This document shows, piece after piece, positions 26,236 through 34,890 of a stretch of 48,448 bases of DNA (position 1 is the stretch's first letter; each line of letters opens with the position of its first letter). Under the pieces are notes generated by a model that saw only the letters and a program-made list of their open reading frames with translations, was not told the origin of the DNA and searched no databases. A program made the position numbers and the translations under genes. This stretch comes from JBBQKF01 sp038326615 (lineage in GTDB: Bacteria > Bacillota > Clostridia > Saccharofermentanales > UBA5734). Where the stretch lies: NCBI GenBank assembly GCA_038326615.1, contig JBBQKF010000014.1:1-48448 (forward strand), given 5' to 3'.

Positions 26236-27147
26236 TTGATAATCGCATTTGATTCTCTGAAATTTTATAAATTAAAAAATGAGAACACAGCAAGAATATT
26301 GTTTCTTATTGTGTACGCAATTTTTCTTGTGACAGACATATTTCCAGTTGGGCAACCAATTAGTGCGGATGACATTAACAAATTAATGCAAGGTGACACA
26401 CAGGCTTTGCCAGCATTATTTAAAGTCGGAAATATTCTATATTTTGCATCGCAACTTTTAATATTTCTGATAACTTCATTTATTGGTCTTATTTATGCAA
26501 ATTGCTATATTATGCAGCACGAATCTTTCCCAAGCAAGAAAGCAGTTGTATCCGCATTGCGCGCTTTACCTAAATTACTTGGTTTTTTGATTCTTTTAAT
26601 TGCACCACTAGCTTTGAGCAGTATATTTGCTTTTATACCAATGATTTTCCTGGTTTATGCGTTATTCTTTGTTCCTCTGCTTATTATGGAAAGCAAAAAA
26701 AGTATTGTAGAATCAATTATTGCAAGTTTTAAAGCGACAAAAGGTATTAAGTTTAATATATTTATAACTCAGATGATGATTTACTTCATAATGAATTTGC
26801 CGATATCGCTATTTAGTTCTGCATTTTATTATGTTGGTGCATCGAATACGCTTTCTGAATATCTGGTATTATCATTTTTAAGAGCAGCTTATGTATTAAT
26901 GGGCGGAAGACTGGCTGGTAATTTTTACTTACTCGTATTTAAAAATGAAGAGAAAGATAAAAAAATCAGGTTTGATTTATTTTTAAGTAAAAATGAAATA
27001 AATCATGATACTGAAAAAAACAGTGAAGAAGATTTTGGTGAAGATAAAGATGAAGAAGTTGATAAAGAAAATTCTGAAAATTCTGAAAATTCTGAAAATG
27101 AAGAAAAATCTGAAAATGAGAAAAATCAAAAGGGGAAAAATACATAG
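26236..27147 (+). CDS. Multi-pass membrane protein with acidic repetitive tail
   Basis: 303 residues with about five membrane helices (about 18-35, 70-90, 115-135, 138-155, 180-200) and a segment VYALFFVPLLIMESKK then SIIASFKATKGIKFNIF, a pattern like the GPDP_memb/YciC-type membrane domain. The last about 60 residues are hydrophilic, mainly Glu, Asn, Lys and Ser, with ENSENSENSE repeats. The function is unknown. The start is TTG at 26236, with GGTGA five bases before it; upstream frames are closed by TAA. It stands alone between the HydS-cluster terminator and malic enzyme. Confidence 0.75.
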   Translation: MIIAFDSLKFYKLKNENTARILFLIVYAIFLVTDIFPVGQPISADDINKLMQGDTQALPALFKVGNILYFASQLLIFLITSFIGLIYANCYIMQHESFPSKKAVVSALRALPKLLGFLILLIAPLALSSIFAFIPMIFLVYALFFVPLLIMESKKSIVESIIASFKATKGIKFNIFITQMMIYFIMNLPISLFSSAFYYVGASNTLSEYLVLSFLRAAYVLMGGRLAGNFYLLVFKNEEKDKKIRFDLFLSKNEINHDTEKNSEEDFGEDKDEEVDKENSENSENSENEEKSENEKNQKGKNT

Positions 27148-27222
27148 TAACAAATATAAATTTATATATTGTTAAATGCCCTTAGAAATGAAAATCATTC
27201 GGGGAAAAAATGGGAGGAAAAT

Positions 27223-28407
27223 ATGAGTAATGTAGAAACCGCAAAAGAAAAAGCATTAAGGTTGCACAGAGAATGGAAAGGGAAAATCGAAGTTATAGCA
27301 ACAGTTCCTGTTTCAACAAAAGCAGATCTTGCACTTGCCTATACACCAGGCGTTGCAGAACCTTGTCTTGAAATTTCGGAGAACGTTGATCTATCTTATG
27401 TATATACAAGAAGATGGAATCTTTGTGCAGTTGTAACTGACGGAACTGCTGTTTTAGGACTTGGTGACATCGGACCAGAAGCAGGAATGCCTGTTATGGA
27501 AGGAAAGTGTGCATTATTCAAGGCGTTTGGTGATGTTGATGCTTTCCCTTTATGTATCCGTTCAAAAAATGTTGACGATATAGTCAATACAGTTCGTTTA
27601 TTAGCAGGAAGCTTTGGAGGAATAAATCTCGAAGATATTTCTGCACCACGTTGTTTTGAAATCGAAAAAAGACTCAAAGAATGCTGCGATATCCCGATTT
27701 TTCATGATGACCAGCATGGAACAGCTGTTGTTACATTAGCAGGCTTAGTAAATGCACTTCGTATCGTAGGAAAGAAAATTGAAGAAATATCTATTGTTGT
27801 TAATGGCGCAGGAGCTGCAGCCACTGCTATTGTTAAACTCCTGATCTCATGTGGGCTTACAGATGTTGTTCTTTGTGATCGTACAGGCGCAATTTATCTT
27901 GGAAGAGATAATATGAATGACGCAAAAATCGAGCTCGCTGAGATTACAAATCAAAAAGGTAAAAAAGGATCATTAGAGGATGTTATCAAAGGTGCAGACG
28001 TTTTCATTGGCGTTTCAGCTCCTAACTCTTTATCAGTTGAAATGGTTAAGTCGATGGCAAAAGATCCTATCATATTTGCATGTGCTAATCCTATTCCTGA
28101 AATCATGCCCGATCTTGCTAGAGAAGCTGGTGCTAAAGTTATTGCAACAGGCCGTTCTGATTTCCCAAATCAGATTAACAATGTTCTTGCATTCCCTGGA
28201 ATATTCCGTGGTACATTTGATGTAAGGGCTAGTGATATCAATGACGAAATGAAGCTTGCTGCGGCATATGCAATAGCAGGACTTGTTAGTGACGAAGAAT
28301 TAAATCCAGAATGGATTATTCCTTCAGCATTTGATCCACGAGTTGGTCCTGCAGTTGCAAAAGCAGTTGCACAGGCTGCTAGAGACACTGGAGTAAACAG
28401 AATCTGA
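27223..28407 (+). CDS. NAD-dependent malic enzyme (oxaloacetate-decarboxylating)
   Basis: 394 residues. It oxidatively decarboxylates malate to pyruvate. Conserved malic-enzyme segments are YTPGVAEPC near the N terminus, VTDGTAVLGLGDIGPEAGMP, FHDDQHGTAVV and the NAD-binding region IVVNGAGAAATAIVKLL. The size fits the short bacterial form without a phosphotransacetylase domain. I place the start at 27223, where GGGAGG precedes the ATG; upstream in-frame codons lack support. A 33-bp repeat array follows the stop by about 24 bp. Confidence 0.95.
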   Translation: MSNVETAKEKALRLHREWKGKIEVIATVPVSTKADLALAYTPGVAEPCLEISENVDLSYVYTRRWNLCAVVTDGTAVLGLGDIGPEAGMPVMEGKCALFKAFGDVDAFPLCIRSKNVDDIVNTVRLLAGSFGGINLEDISAPRCFEIEKRLKECCDIPIFHDDQHGTAVVTLAGLVNALRIVGKKIEEISIVVNGAGAAATAIVKLLISCGLTDVVLCDRTGAIYLGRDNMNDAKIELAEITNQKGKKGSLEDVIKGADVFIGVSAPNSLSVEMVKSMAKDPIIFACANPIPEIMPDLAREAGAKVIATGRSDFPNQINNVLAFPGIFRGTFDVRASDINDEMKLAAAYAIAGLVSDEELNPEWIIPSAFDPRVGPAVAKAVAQAARDTGVNRI

Positions 28408-28430
28408 TTCTAATAGAAATAGCTATGAAT

Positions 28431-28562
28431 CTTCATACAGTTAAATTAAAACTGCATGAAGATCTTCATACAGACAAATTCAAACTTTATGAAGATCTTC
28501 ATAAAGACAAATTCAAACTTTATGAAGACCTTCATACAGACAAATTCAAACTTTATGAATAT
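28431..28562. repeat. 33-bp tandem repeat, four units, each a hairpin
   Basis: Four 33-bp units each begin with ATCTTCATA and end with TATGAAG, so each unit (and each junction) can fold into a stem of about nine pairs with a 17-19 base loop. The unit is 11 codons long and in frame with the Lrp gene, so the frame stays open and reads MKIFIQTNSNF repeatedly, but no ribosome binding site supports translation. The first unit is the most diverged. Confidence 0.95.
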
Positions 28563-28599
28563 TTGTAAAAATAAAAATTTAAAAACAGGAGGATACCAA

Positions 28600-29088
28600 A
28601 TGAATCAGACAACAGAAATACTTTCACTTTTAGAAGCAAACGCAAAATTGACAGCACAAGAAATCGCAATCAGGCTTGACGCGGACGCAGCAGATATTGT
28701 TAAAGAAATAGCAATGCTCGAAGAGAAAAAAGTTATCTTAGGGTATCACTCTGTAATCAATTGGGATTTAACAGAAAAAGATAGTGTTACAGGAATGATA
28801 GAAGTAAAGATAACTCCACAAAGAGGACAGGGTTTTGACCGAATAGCTCAAAGAATTTTTAGTTTTCCAGAAGTTAAAGATTGTTTTTTGATGTCAGGTG
28901 GATTTGATCTTATGATTATTATCGAAGGAAAATCATTGAAGGAAGTTGCACTCTTTGTTTCAGACAAGGTCGCACCAATCGAATCAGTTGTTTCTACTGC
29001 TACACACTTTATTCTTAAAAAATATAAAATGCAAGGTACGGTTTATGAATCATTGCTAATTGATGACCGGGAGGCAATCGTTTTATGA
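28600..29088 (+). CDS. Lrp/AsnC-family transcriptional regulator
   Basis: 162 residues. The N-terminal winged helix-turn-helix (about 1-50, LLEANAKLTAQEIAIRL) is followed by the ligand-binding RAM domain (VTGMIEVKITP, VKDCFLMSGGFDLMIIIEG). The ATG at 28600 follows AGGAGG by nine bases. An in-frame extension back into the tandem repeat at 28456 is not accepted. The gene overlaps the aminotransferase start by four bases, so it probably controls or responds to the amino acid handled by that enzyme. Confidence 0.92.
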   Translation: MNQTTEILSLLEANAKLTAQEIAIRLDADAADIVKEIAMLEEKKVILGYHSVINWDLTEKDSVTGMIEVKITPQRGQGFDRIAQRIFSFPEVKDCFLMSGGFDLMIIIEGKSLKEVALFVSDKVAPIESVVSTATHFILKKYKMQGTVYESLLIDDREAIVL

Positions 29089-30257
29089 ATGTAGAATCGA
29101 AACTTTCTGATATAGTAAAGACGATTCCGCCATCTGCGATCCGTAAATTTTTTGACCTGGCTAATGAAATGAAAGATGAGGTCATCTCTTTATCGATTGG
29201 AGAGCCGGATTTTGTTACTCCTTGGGCTATTTGTGAAGCTGGAATTTTTTCAATAGAACAGGGTAAAACTCATTATTCTCCTAATACCGGATATATTGAG
29301 CTTAGAGAAGAAATTGCAAGATACATGAAGAGAAAATTTCACGTGAATTATTCTCCGCAAGACGAAATTCTTGTTACCGTGGGTGGTAGTGAAGCAATTG
29401 ACGATATTTTTCGTGCAATTGTAAACCCTGGAGAGGAAGTATTAATTCCAGAGCCTTGCTTTGTTGCTTATAAAGCATGTGTAATACTGGCTGGAGGAAT
29501 ACCAGTTCCTATAAATTGCAAACCGGAAAATGGATTTAAACTAATGCCTGAAGAACTTTTAGCAGCAATAACCCCTAAAACTAAAGCTATTATTCTTGGT
29601 TATCCTAACAATCCTACGGGTGCAATTATGTCAAAGGTCGAACTTGAGCCTATTGCAAAAATCATTAAAGATCAAGATTTATTAGTAATATCTGATGAAT
29701 TGTATGCTGAGCTTACATATGCACCAGCGGTTCACCATTCCATTGCACATTTTGATGGAATGAAAGAAAGAACAGTTATTATTAATGGTTTATCAAAGGC
29801 ATTTGCAATGACTGGGTGGAGAATTGGATTTGCAGTAGGACCAAATGAACTTATTACCGCAATGAACCGCATTCATCAATATGTTATAATGAGTTCTCCA
29901 ACAATTGCTCAATATGCTGCAATAGAAGCATTGAAAAATGGGGACGTGTATGTTGAAAAAATGCGTAATGAATATAACAGAAGAAGAAGAGTTGTTCTTA
30001 ATGCATTAAAGAAGTGTGGACTTGAATGTTTTGAGCCTTTGGGAGCTTTTTATGCTTTTCCTTCAATAAAGTCTACTAATATGACTTCGTCAGAATTTTG
30101 TGAAAAATTTCTTATGGAGGAAAAAGTAGCAATTGTTCCTGGAAGTGCATTCGGATCTTGTGGTGAAGGTTTTGTTCGTATCAGCTATGCTTCTTCGATA
30201 GAAAATATTACTAAAGCAATGGATAAACTTATCGCATTTGTGTCAAGGAGTAAATAA
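29085..30257 (+). CDS. Class I/II PLP-dependent aminotransferase
   Basis: 390 residues of the aspartate aminotransferase fold type I. The PLP lysine is K238 in NGLSKAFAMTGWRIGF. Other motifs are GYPNNPTGAI, ISDELYAEL and the C-terminal FVRISYASS with the substrate-binding Arg. It resembles PatA/AspC-like enzymes of Firmicutes; the amino-acid substrate is not certain. The ATG overlaps the Lrp stop (ATGA), a common regulator-enzyme pairing. prfB starts immediately after its stop codon. Confidence 0.93.
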   Translation: MNVESKLSDIVKTIPPSAIRKFFDLANEMKDEVISLSIGEPDFVTPWAICEAGIFSIEQGKTHYSPNTGYIELREEIARYMKRKFHVNYSPQDEILVTVGGSEAIDDIFRAIVNPGEEVLIPEPCFVAYKACVILAGGIPVPINCKPENGFKLMPEELLAAITPKTKAIILGYPNNPTGAIMSKVELEPIAKIIKDQDLLVISDELYAELTYAPAVHHSIAHFDGMKERTVIINGLSKAFAMTGWRIGFAVGPNELITAMNRIHQYVIMSSPTIAQYAAIEALKNGDVYVEKMRNEYNRRRRVVLNALKKCGLECFEPLGAFYAFPSIKSTNMTSSEFCEKFLMEEKVAIVPGSAFGSCGEGFVRISYASSIENITKAMDKLIAFVSRSK

Positions 30258-31367
30258 ATGATTGAGTTTGATCAACTGAGACTTGAAATTGAATCTCTTG
30301 AAGGTGACATCCATTTACTTCGGGAGGCTTTACATGTCGACAGACTTTCTGATGAAATTTCAGAACTTGAAAGTCGTGCACAGGAACCAGGATTTTGGGA
30401 TAATGTAGAAAATGCACAGAAAATTCAAACTAAAGTGAAACACCTTCAAAAGAAGGTTGATGATGTTATAAATTTGGAGAGGGAAAGAGAAGATTTACTA
30501 ATTCTTTGCCAACTTGGAGAAGAAGCTGATGATGCTTCGATTATAAGTGAAGTAACAGGAGGATTAAAAACTCTTAAATCTGACTTTGGAAAATTGAGAC
30601 TTGAAACCCTTTTTACTGAAAAATATGATTCTAACAATGCGATTTTGTCATTACACGCTGGCGCTGGTGGAACAGAAGCACAGGACTGGGTTGAGATGTT
30701 ATATCGCATGTACTCAAGATGGGCCGAAAAACACGATTTTGAATTTAAGCTTCTTGACATGCTAGATGGTGACGAAGCAGGAATTAAGAGTTGTTCTTTT
30801 ATGCTTTCAGGTGAAAATGCATATGGGTTCATGCGTTCAGAAATGGGTGTACACAGGCTCGTAAGAATTTCTCCTTTCGATTCTTCAGGAAGAAGACACA
30901 CCTCATTTGCTTCTATGGAAGTTATGCCCGAAATTGACGATTCAATCAAAATCGATATACGTTCTGAAGACCTTCGTGTTGATACATACAGATCATCGGG
31001 CGCAGGGGGACAGCATGTTAATAAAACTGAATCCGCAATACGACTGACTCATTTACCGACAGGTGTTGTAGTTTCATGCCAGACCGAAAGATCACAGGTT
31101 CAAAATCGTGAAACAGCAATGGGCATGCTAAAATCTAAGCTTTTTGCTCTTGCGCAGGCGGCTCATATGGACAAAATTGAAGACCTTAAAGGTAATCAGA
31201 TGGAAATAGCTTGGGGTAGCCAGATAAGATCATATGTATTTTGCCCATATACGATGGCTAAGGATCATCGTACAGGATATGAAATGGGAAATATTCAAGA
31301 TGTTATGGATGGCGATATTGATGGGTTTATAAATGCATATTTATCTGGAATGAAAAATGAGAAATAG
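30258..31367 (+). CDS. prfB: Peptide chain release factor 2 (no programmed frameshift)
   Basis: 369 residues. RF2 recognises UGA and UAA stop codons and releases the peptide. The anticodon-like SPF tripeptide is at residues 205-207 and the catalytic GGQ at 250-252 (SGAGGQHVNKTES). In most bacteria a +1 frameshift at an in-frame UGA near codon 26 regulates this gene. Here the N-terminal region (LREALHVDRLSDEISELESR) is read in one frame from an ATG with AAGGAG, with no internal stop. The start codon directly follows the aminotransferase TAA. Confidence 0.96.
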   Translation: MIEFDQLRLEIESLEGDIHLLREALHVDRLSDEISELESRAQEPGFWDNVENAQKIQTKVKHLQKKVDDVINLEREREDLLILCQLGEEADDASIISEVTGGLKTLKSDFGKLRLETLFTEKYDSNNAILSLHAGAGGTEAQDWVEMLYRMYSRWAEKHDFEFKLLDMLDGDEAGIKSCSFMLSGENAYGFMRSEMGVHRLVRISPFDSSGRRHTSFASMEVMPEIDDSIKIDIRSEDLRVDTYRSSGAGGQHVNKTESAIRLTHLPTGVVVSCQTERSQVQNRETAMGMLKSKLFALAQAAHMDKIEDLKGNQMEIAWGSQIRSYVFCPYTMAKDHRTGYEMGNIQDVMDGDIDGFINAYLSGMKNEK

Positions 31368-31407
31368 AGATATTATTGTTTTACTCGCAGGAAGCTTAAT
31401 TGATAGT

Positions 31408-31431
31408 AAGTCCGTTAGTCGGGCTTTTTTG
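31408..31431 (+). terminator. Terminator after prfB
   Basis: AAGTCCG (31408-31414) pairs with CGGGCTT (31420-31426, one G-U pair) on a five-base loop, with six T residues at 31425-31430. Confidence 0.75.
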
Positions 31432-31582
31432 CAATAAAGAGTATTATGTTTGAAAAAGTGATGTATAATTGCATGCAAAGTTTTGTGGAGGGAAATTATT
31501 CGTAAATTGGCCAATTTGTGAATTAACGATTCAGGATGTAATTGATACTATTTTATATATATTTTGTTTGGAGGATAAATCA

Positions 31583-32098
31583 ATGGAATTAAAACCAGTA
31601 GTACTAGTTGTAATGGGAAGTGATTCGGATTTTTCGGTTATGCAGATTGCATTTGAAACCTTGTCAAAGTTCAATGTTTCTTTTAAAGCGGTTGTTTGTT
31701 CGGCTCACCGTACACCTGAAGAAGCAGCAAAACTTTCCCGAAATGCAAGTGATGAAGGCATTAAAGTAATAATAGGTGCAGCAGGTCTGGCAGCACATTT
31801 ACCAGGCGTACTTGCAGCATTTACTACTTTACCAGTTATTGGAGTACCGATTTCTGGTGGTGCTCTTAAGGGCGTTGACTCACTTTATGCAATTGTACAA
31901 ATGCCTAAAGGGATACCAGTTGCAACTGTAGCTATTGATGGTGCCGAAAATGCAGCGTTACTCGCAATACAGATTTTAGCAATTTCAAACCTCGATCTTC
32001 ACGCAAAACTTGTTGACTTCAAAAAAGAAATGGCTGATGCGGTTAATAAAAGGAACGAATCTTTGCAGAAGAAATTGTCAGAAATGAATTTGATTTAA
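31583..32098 (+). CDS. purE: N5-carboxyaminoimidazole ribonucleotide mutase
   Basis: 171 residues. It converts N5-CAIR to CAIR in purine synthesis. The class I PurE signature is VVMGSDSDFSVM, followed by SAHRTPEEA, GAAGLAAHLPGV and PVIGVPISGGAL. The ATG at 31583 follows GGAGG by eight bases; the longer frame from 31469 is not supported. It begins a purE-purN-purH-purD run on one strand. The spacer 31432-31582 shows no purine riboswitch features that I recognise. Confidence 0.96.
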   Translation: MELKPVVLVVMGSDSDFSVMQIAFETLSKFNVSFKAVVCSAHRTPEEAAKLSRNASDEGIKVIIGAAGLAAHLPGVLAAFTTLPVIGVPISGGALKGVDSLYAIVQMPKGIPVATVAIDGAENAALLAIQILAISNLDLHAKLVDFKKEMADAVNKRNESLQKKLSEMNLI

Positions 32099-32165
32099 TT
32101 CAAAGTCATATATTTCAAAATCCAATAGAAAAATATATTTGTGAGTTATTATCATTCATAGTAAA

Positions 32166-32322
32166 AATTGCTAAAATCGCTCAGATTTACTAAAAACGAC
32201 AAATATATTACAAATAGCTAAAATTACTATAAAAAGTTCAGATTTATTACAAATAGCTAAAATTACTATAAAAAGTTCAGATTTATTATAAATAGTCAAG
32301 ATTAACTGTAAAAGTTCAGACT
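32166..32322. repeat. 39-bp tandem repeat, about three units plus degenerate ends
   Basis: Units of 39 bp contain AGCTAAAATTACTATAAAAA followed by GTTCAGATTTATTA. The outer copies at each end are more diverged. It fills the purE-purN spacer. Confidence 0.85.
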
Positions 32323-32366
32323 TTAAAGTTTTTGCACTCAAATAAAATTAAACGAGGAAAATAATA

Positions 32367-32990
32367 ATGAAAATAGCTGTTTTTGTTTCCGGTGGAGGAA
32401 CAAATCTTCAGGCAATAATTGATCAGATTCATTCAAAGAAACATGAAGATATAAGAATTGTTCACGTTATTTCATCAAAAAAAGATACGTTTGCTGAGGT
32501 TCGAGCAAAAAAAGCGAAAATCCCTGTATCTATTATTCTCAGAAAAGATTTTTCTTCATTAAATGATTATGATTTTGCATTACTTGAAGCTTTAAAAGGA
32601 AATCAACCTGATTTAATTGTTTTAGCTGGATTTATGTCATTTCTTGGTAAAGATTTCATACATGCATATAAAAATAGAATCATCAATGTTCATCCATCAC
32701 TTATTCCTTCGTTTTGTGGAGAAGGAATGTATGGATTAAAACCTCATGAGGCTGCTTTAGAAAAGGGTGTTAAAATTGTAGGAGCAACAGTTCATTTTAT
32801 CGACGAAGAATATGACACAGGTCCTATAATTCTGCAAAAAGCAGTTCAGGTAAAAGAAGATGACACACCTTTTGATTTACAAGAGAGAGTAATGAGAGAA
32901 GCCGAACAAGTTATTTTACCTCTAGCAATAAAGCTTTTTGCAAATGGTAAAATTGCTATTGAGGGTAAAAGAACAAGAATATCCAATTGA
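32367..32990 (+). CDS. purN: Phosphoribosylglycinamide formyltransferase (folate-dependent)
   Basis: 207 residues. It transfers a formyl group from 10-formyl-THF to GAR. Family features are the N-terminal VFVSGGGTNLQAI, LAGFMSFL, the catalytic INVHPSLIPSF with Asn and His, and DEEYDTGPIIL with the catalytic Asp. The length is typical. A GAGG-type site precedes the ATG. Confidence 0.96.
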   Translation: MKIAVFVSGGGTNLQAIIDQIHSKKHEDIRIVHVISSKKDTFAEVRAKKAKIPVSIILRKDFSSLNDYDFALLEALKGNQPDLIVLAGFMSFLGKDFIHAYKNRIINVHPSLIPSFCGEGMYGLKPHEAALEKGVKIVGATVHFIDEEYDTGPIILQKAVQVKEDDTPFDLQERVMREAEQVILPLAIKLFANGKIAIEGKRTRISN

Positions 32991-33106
32991 TAAAATTATG
33001 TTTATTTTTGCAAACTGAAAACGAAATATCATAAATTGTTTAAAAGTTAAGAGTTAAAAGATAAAGATAAAAATAAAAAATAAAAATAAAATATTTGGAG
33101 GGTATA

Positions 33107-34648
33107 ATGAAACGTGCAATAATAAGTGTCTCTGACAAAACAGGAATTGTTGATTTAGCAAGAGAGTTTGTATCATTAGGAATCGAGTTGGTTTCAACAG
33201 GAGGAACTGCAAGTTTACTTGCAAAAGAAGGAGTTCCAGTAACAGAAGCATCACAGATAACAGGATTTCCTGAATGTCTTGATGGAAGAGTTAAAACTTT
33301 ACATCCCAAAATTCACGGGGGAATACTTGCCATACGTGATAATAAAGAACATATGGAAAAAATTAAAGAGTTAGGGATAGAGCCAATTGATTACATTATT
33401 ATTAATCTTTATCCTTTTAAAGAGACTATAATGAAGCCAAACATCGATTTTGAAACATGCATTGAGAACATAGACATTGGCGGTCCAAGTATGCTTCGTG
33501 CTGCAGCCAAAAATCATCATGATGTTACTGTAATAACTGATCCTTCAGATTATAAAGTTGTAATTGATGAGATTAAAGAACATGGTAAAACAACTTCTAA
33601 GACAAGATTTAATCTGGCAAAAAAGGTTTTTGAGCATACAGCTGCTTACGATACTTTAATCGCAAATTATCTCTACACTCAGTCTGAAGATAAAGAACTT
33701 CCTGCAAAATTGACTTTTACCTACGAAAAAATTTCAGAAATGAGATACGGTGAAAATCCACATCAAAAAGCAACATTTTATAGAAATTCATTACCTGTTG
33801 AAGGTGGATTGACAAGCGCTACCCAACTTGGCGGTAAAGAACTTTCTTACAATAATATTGCGGATACAGATGCCTGTATTGCTTTACTTAAAGAGTTTGA
33901 TCAGCCAACCGTTGTTGCAGTTAAACACGCGAACCCTTGTGGAGTTGGATCTGACGAAAGCATTTTTAAGGCGTGGGAGAAGGCATATTATGCAGATCCG
34001 ATTTCTATTTTTGGTGGTATTGTTGCTGCAAATAGGGAAGTAGATGCCTCTACTGCAAGAGAAATGGCAAAAATATTCCTTGAAGTAATTGTTGCACCTT
34101 CTTATTCCGATGAAGCAATCGAAATATTAACCGCAAAAAAAAATCTTCGTGTATTAACATTGCCAACTGTTGGGATAAAAGTACCTTCAACAGAAATTGA
34201 AATGAAAATAATTATTGGTGGAATATTAGTTCAGGATCGTGATAATGACCTCTACGAAAAGGAATCATGGAAAGTTGTTACCGATATTGCTCCACTTGAT
34301 TCACAAACTGAAGATTTATTATTTGGAATGAAAGTAGTAAAACATGTAAAATCAAATGCAATAGTTTTAGTCAAAAATAAACAGACTGTTGGTATAGGCC
34401 CTGGCCAACCAAATCGTATTACATCAACAGATATTGCAATAAGAAATGCAAAAGAAAATGCGGATGGAGCAATTCTTGCATCTGATGCATTTTTCCCATT
34501 CTCTGATTGCGTAATAGCTGCATCAAACGCTGGCATTTCGGCAATAATTCAGCCAGGAGGTTCAGTTCGTGATGGAGATTCAATTGCAGAATGTAATAAA
34601 CAAAAAATACCGATGATTTTTACCGGAATGAGACATTTCAAACATTGA
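33107..34648 (+). CDS. purH: Bifunctional AICAR formyltransferase / IMP cyclohydrolase
   Basis: 513 residues. The N-terminal MGS-like cyclohydrolase domain (AIISVSDKTGIVDLA, LVSTGGTASLL, DGRVKTLHPKIHGGIL) is followed by the AICAR transformylase domain (RYGENPHQKATFYR, VKHANPCGVG, GPGQPNRI, IIQPGGSVRD). It catalyses the last two steps of IMP synthesis. The ATG at 33107 follows GGAGGG; an in-frame ATG four codons earlier overlaps that site and is rejected. Confidence 0.97.
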   Translation: MKRAIISVSDKTGIVDLAREFVSLGIELVSTGGTASLLAKEGVPVTEASQITGFPECLDGRVKTLHPKIHGGILAIRDNKEHMEKIKELGIEPIDYIIINLYPFKETIMKPNIDFETCIENIDIGGPSMLRAAAKNHHDVTVITDPSDYKVVIDEIKEHGKTTSKTRFNLAKKVFEHTAAYDTLIANYLYTQSEDKELPAKLTFTYEKISEMRYGENPHQKATFYRNSLPVEGGLTSATQLGGKELSYNNIADTDACIALLKEFDQPTVVAVKHANPCGVGSDESIFKAWEKAYYADPISIFGGIVAANREVDASTAREMAKIFLEVIVAPSYSDEAIEILTAKKNLRVLTLPTVGIKVPSTEIEMKIIIGGILVQDRDNDLYEKESWKVVTDIAPLDSQTEDLLFGMKVVKHVKSNAIVLVKNKQTVGIGPGQPNRITSTDIAIRNAKENADGAILASDAFFPFSDCVIAASNAGISAIIQPGGSVRDGDSIAECNKQKIPMIFTGMRHFKH

Positions 34649-34890
34649 TATACTATATTTTTTACTATGATTTACAAATAGGAATATAATTAGTAAAACA
34701 TAGTAGAAATTTCATAATTATAGATTTGTATTTTTGTTTTGTTTTTAATAATTAAATATGATTCCAACTGAATAATTATTATTAAATACTTAATAAAATA
34801 CTTAATATGATAACTCATTAAATATAAATCTTTTTTTAGGAAGGAAAATTAATTTATAAAACTTTAGATGAATTAATGGGAGCGAAAAGT

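Noticed and set aside
28456..28599. In-frame N-terminal extension of the Lrp protein through the 33-bp repeats
   Set aside because: The repeats lack a ribosome binding site, while AGGAGG directly precedes the ATG at 28600, which matches the family's N terminus.
31432..31582. Possible purine riboswitch before purE
   Set aside because: I could not find the three-way junction loops or conserved core of the known aptamers.
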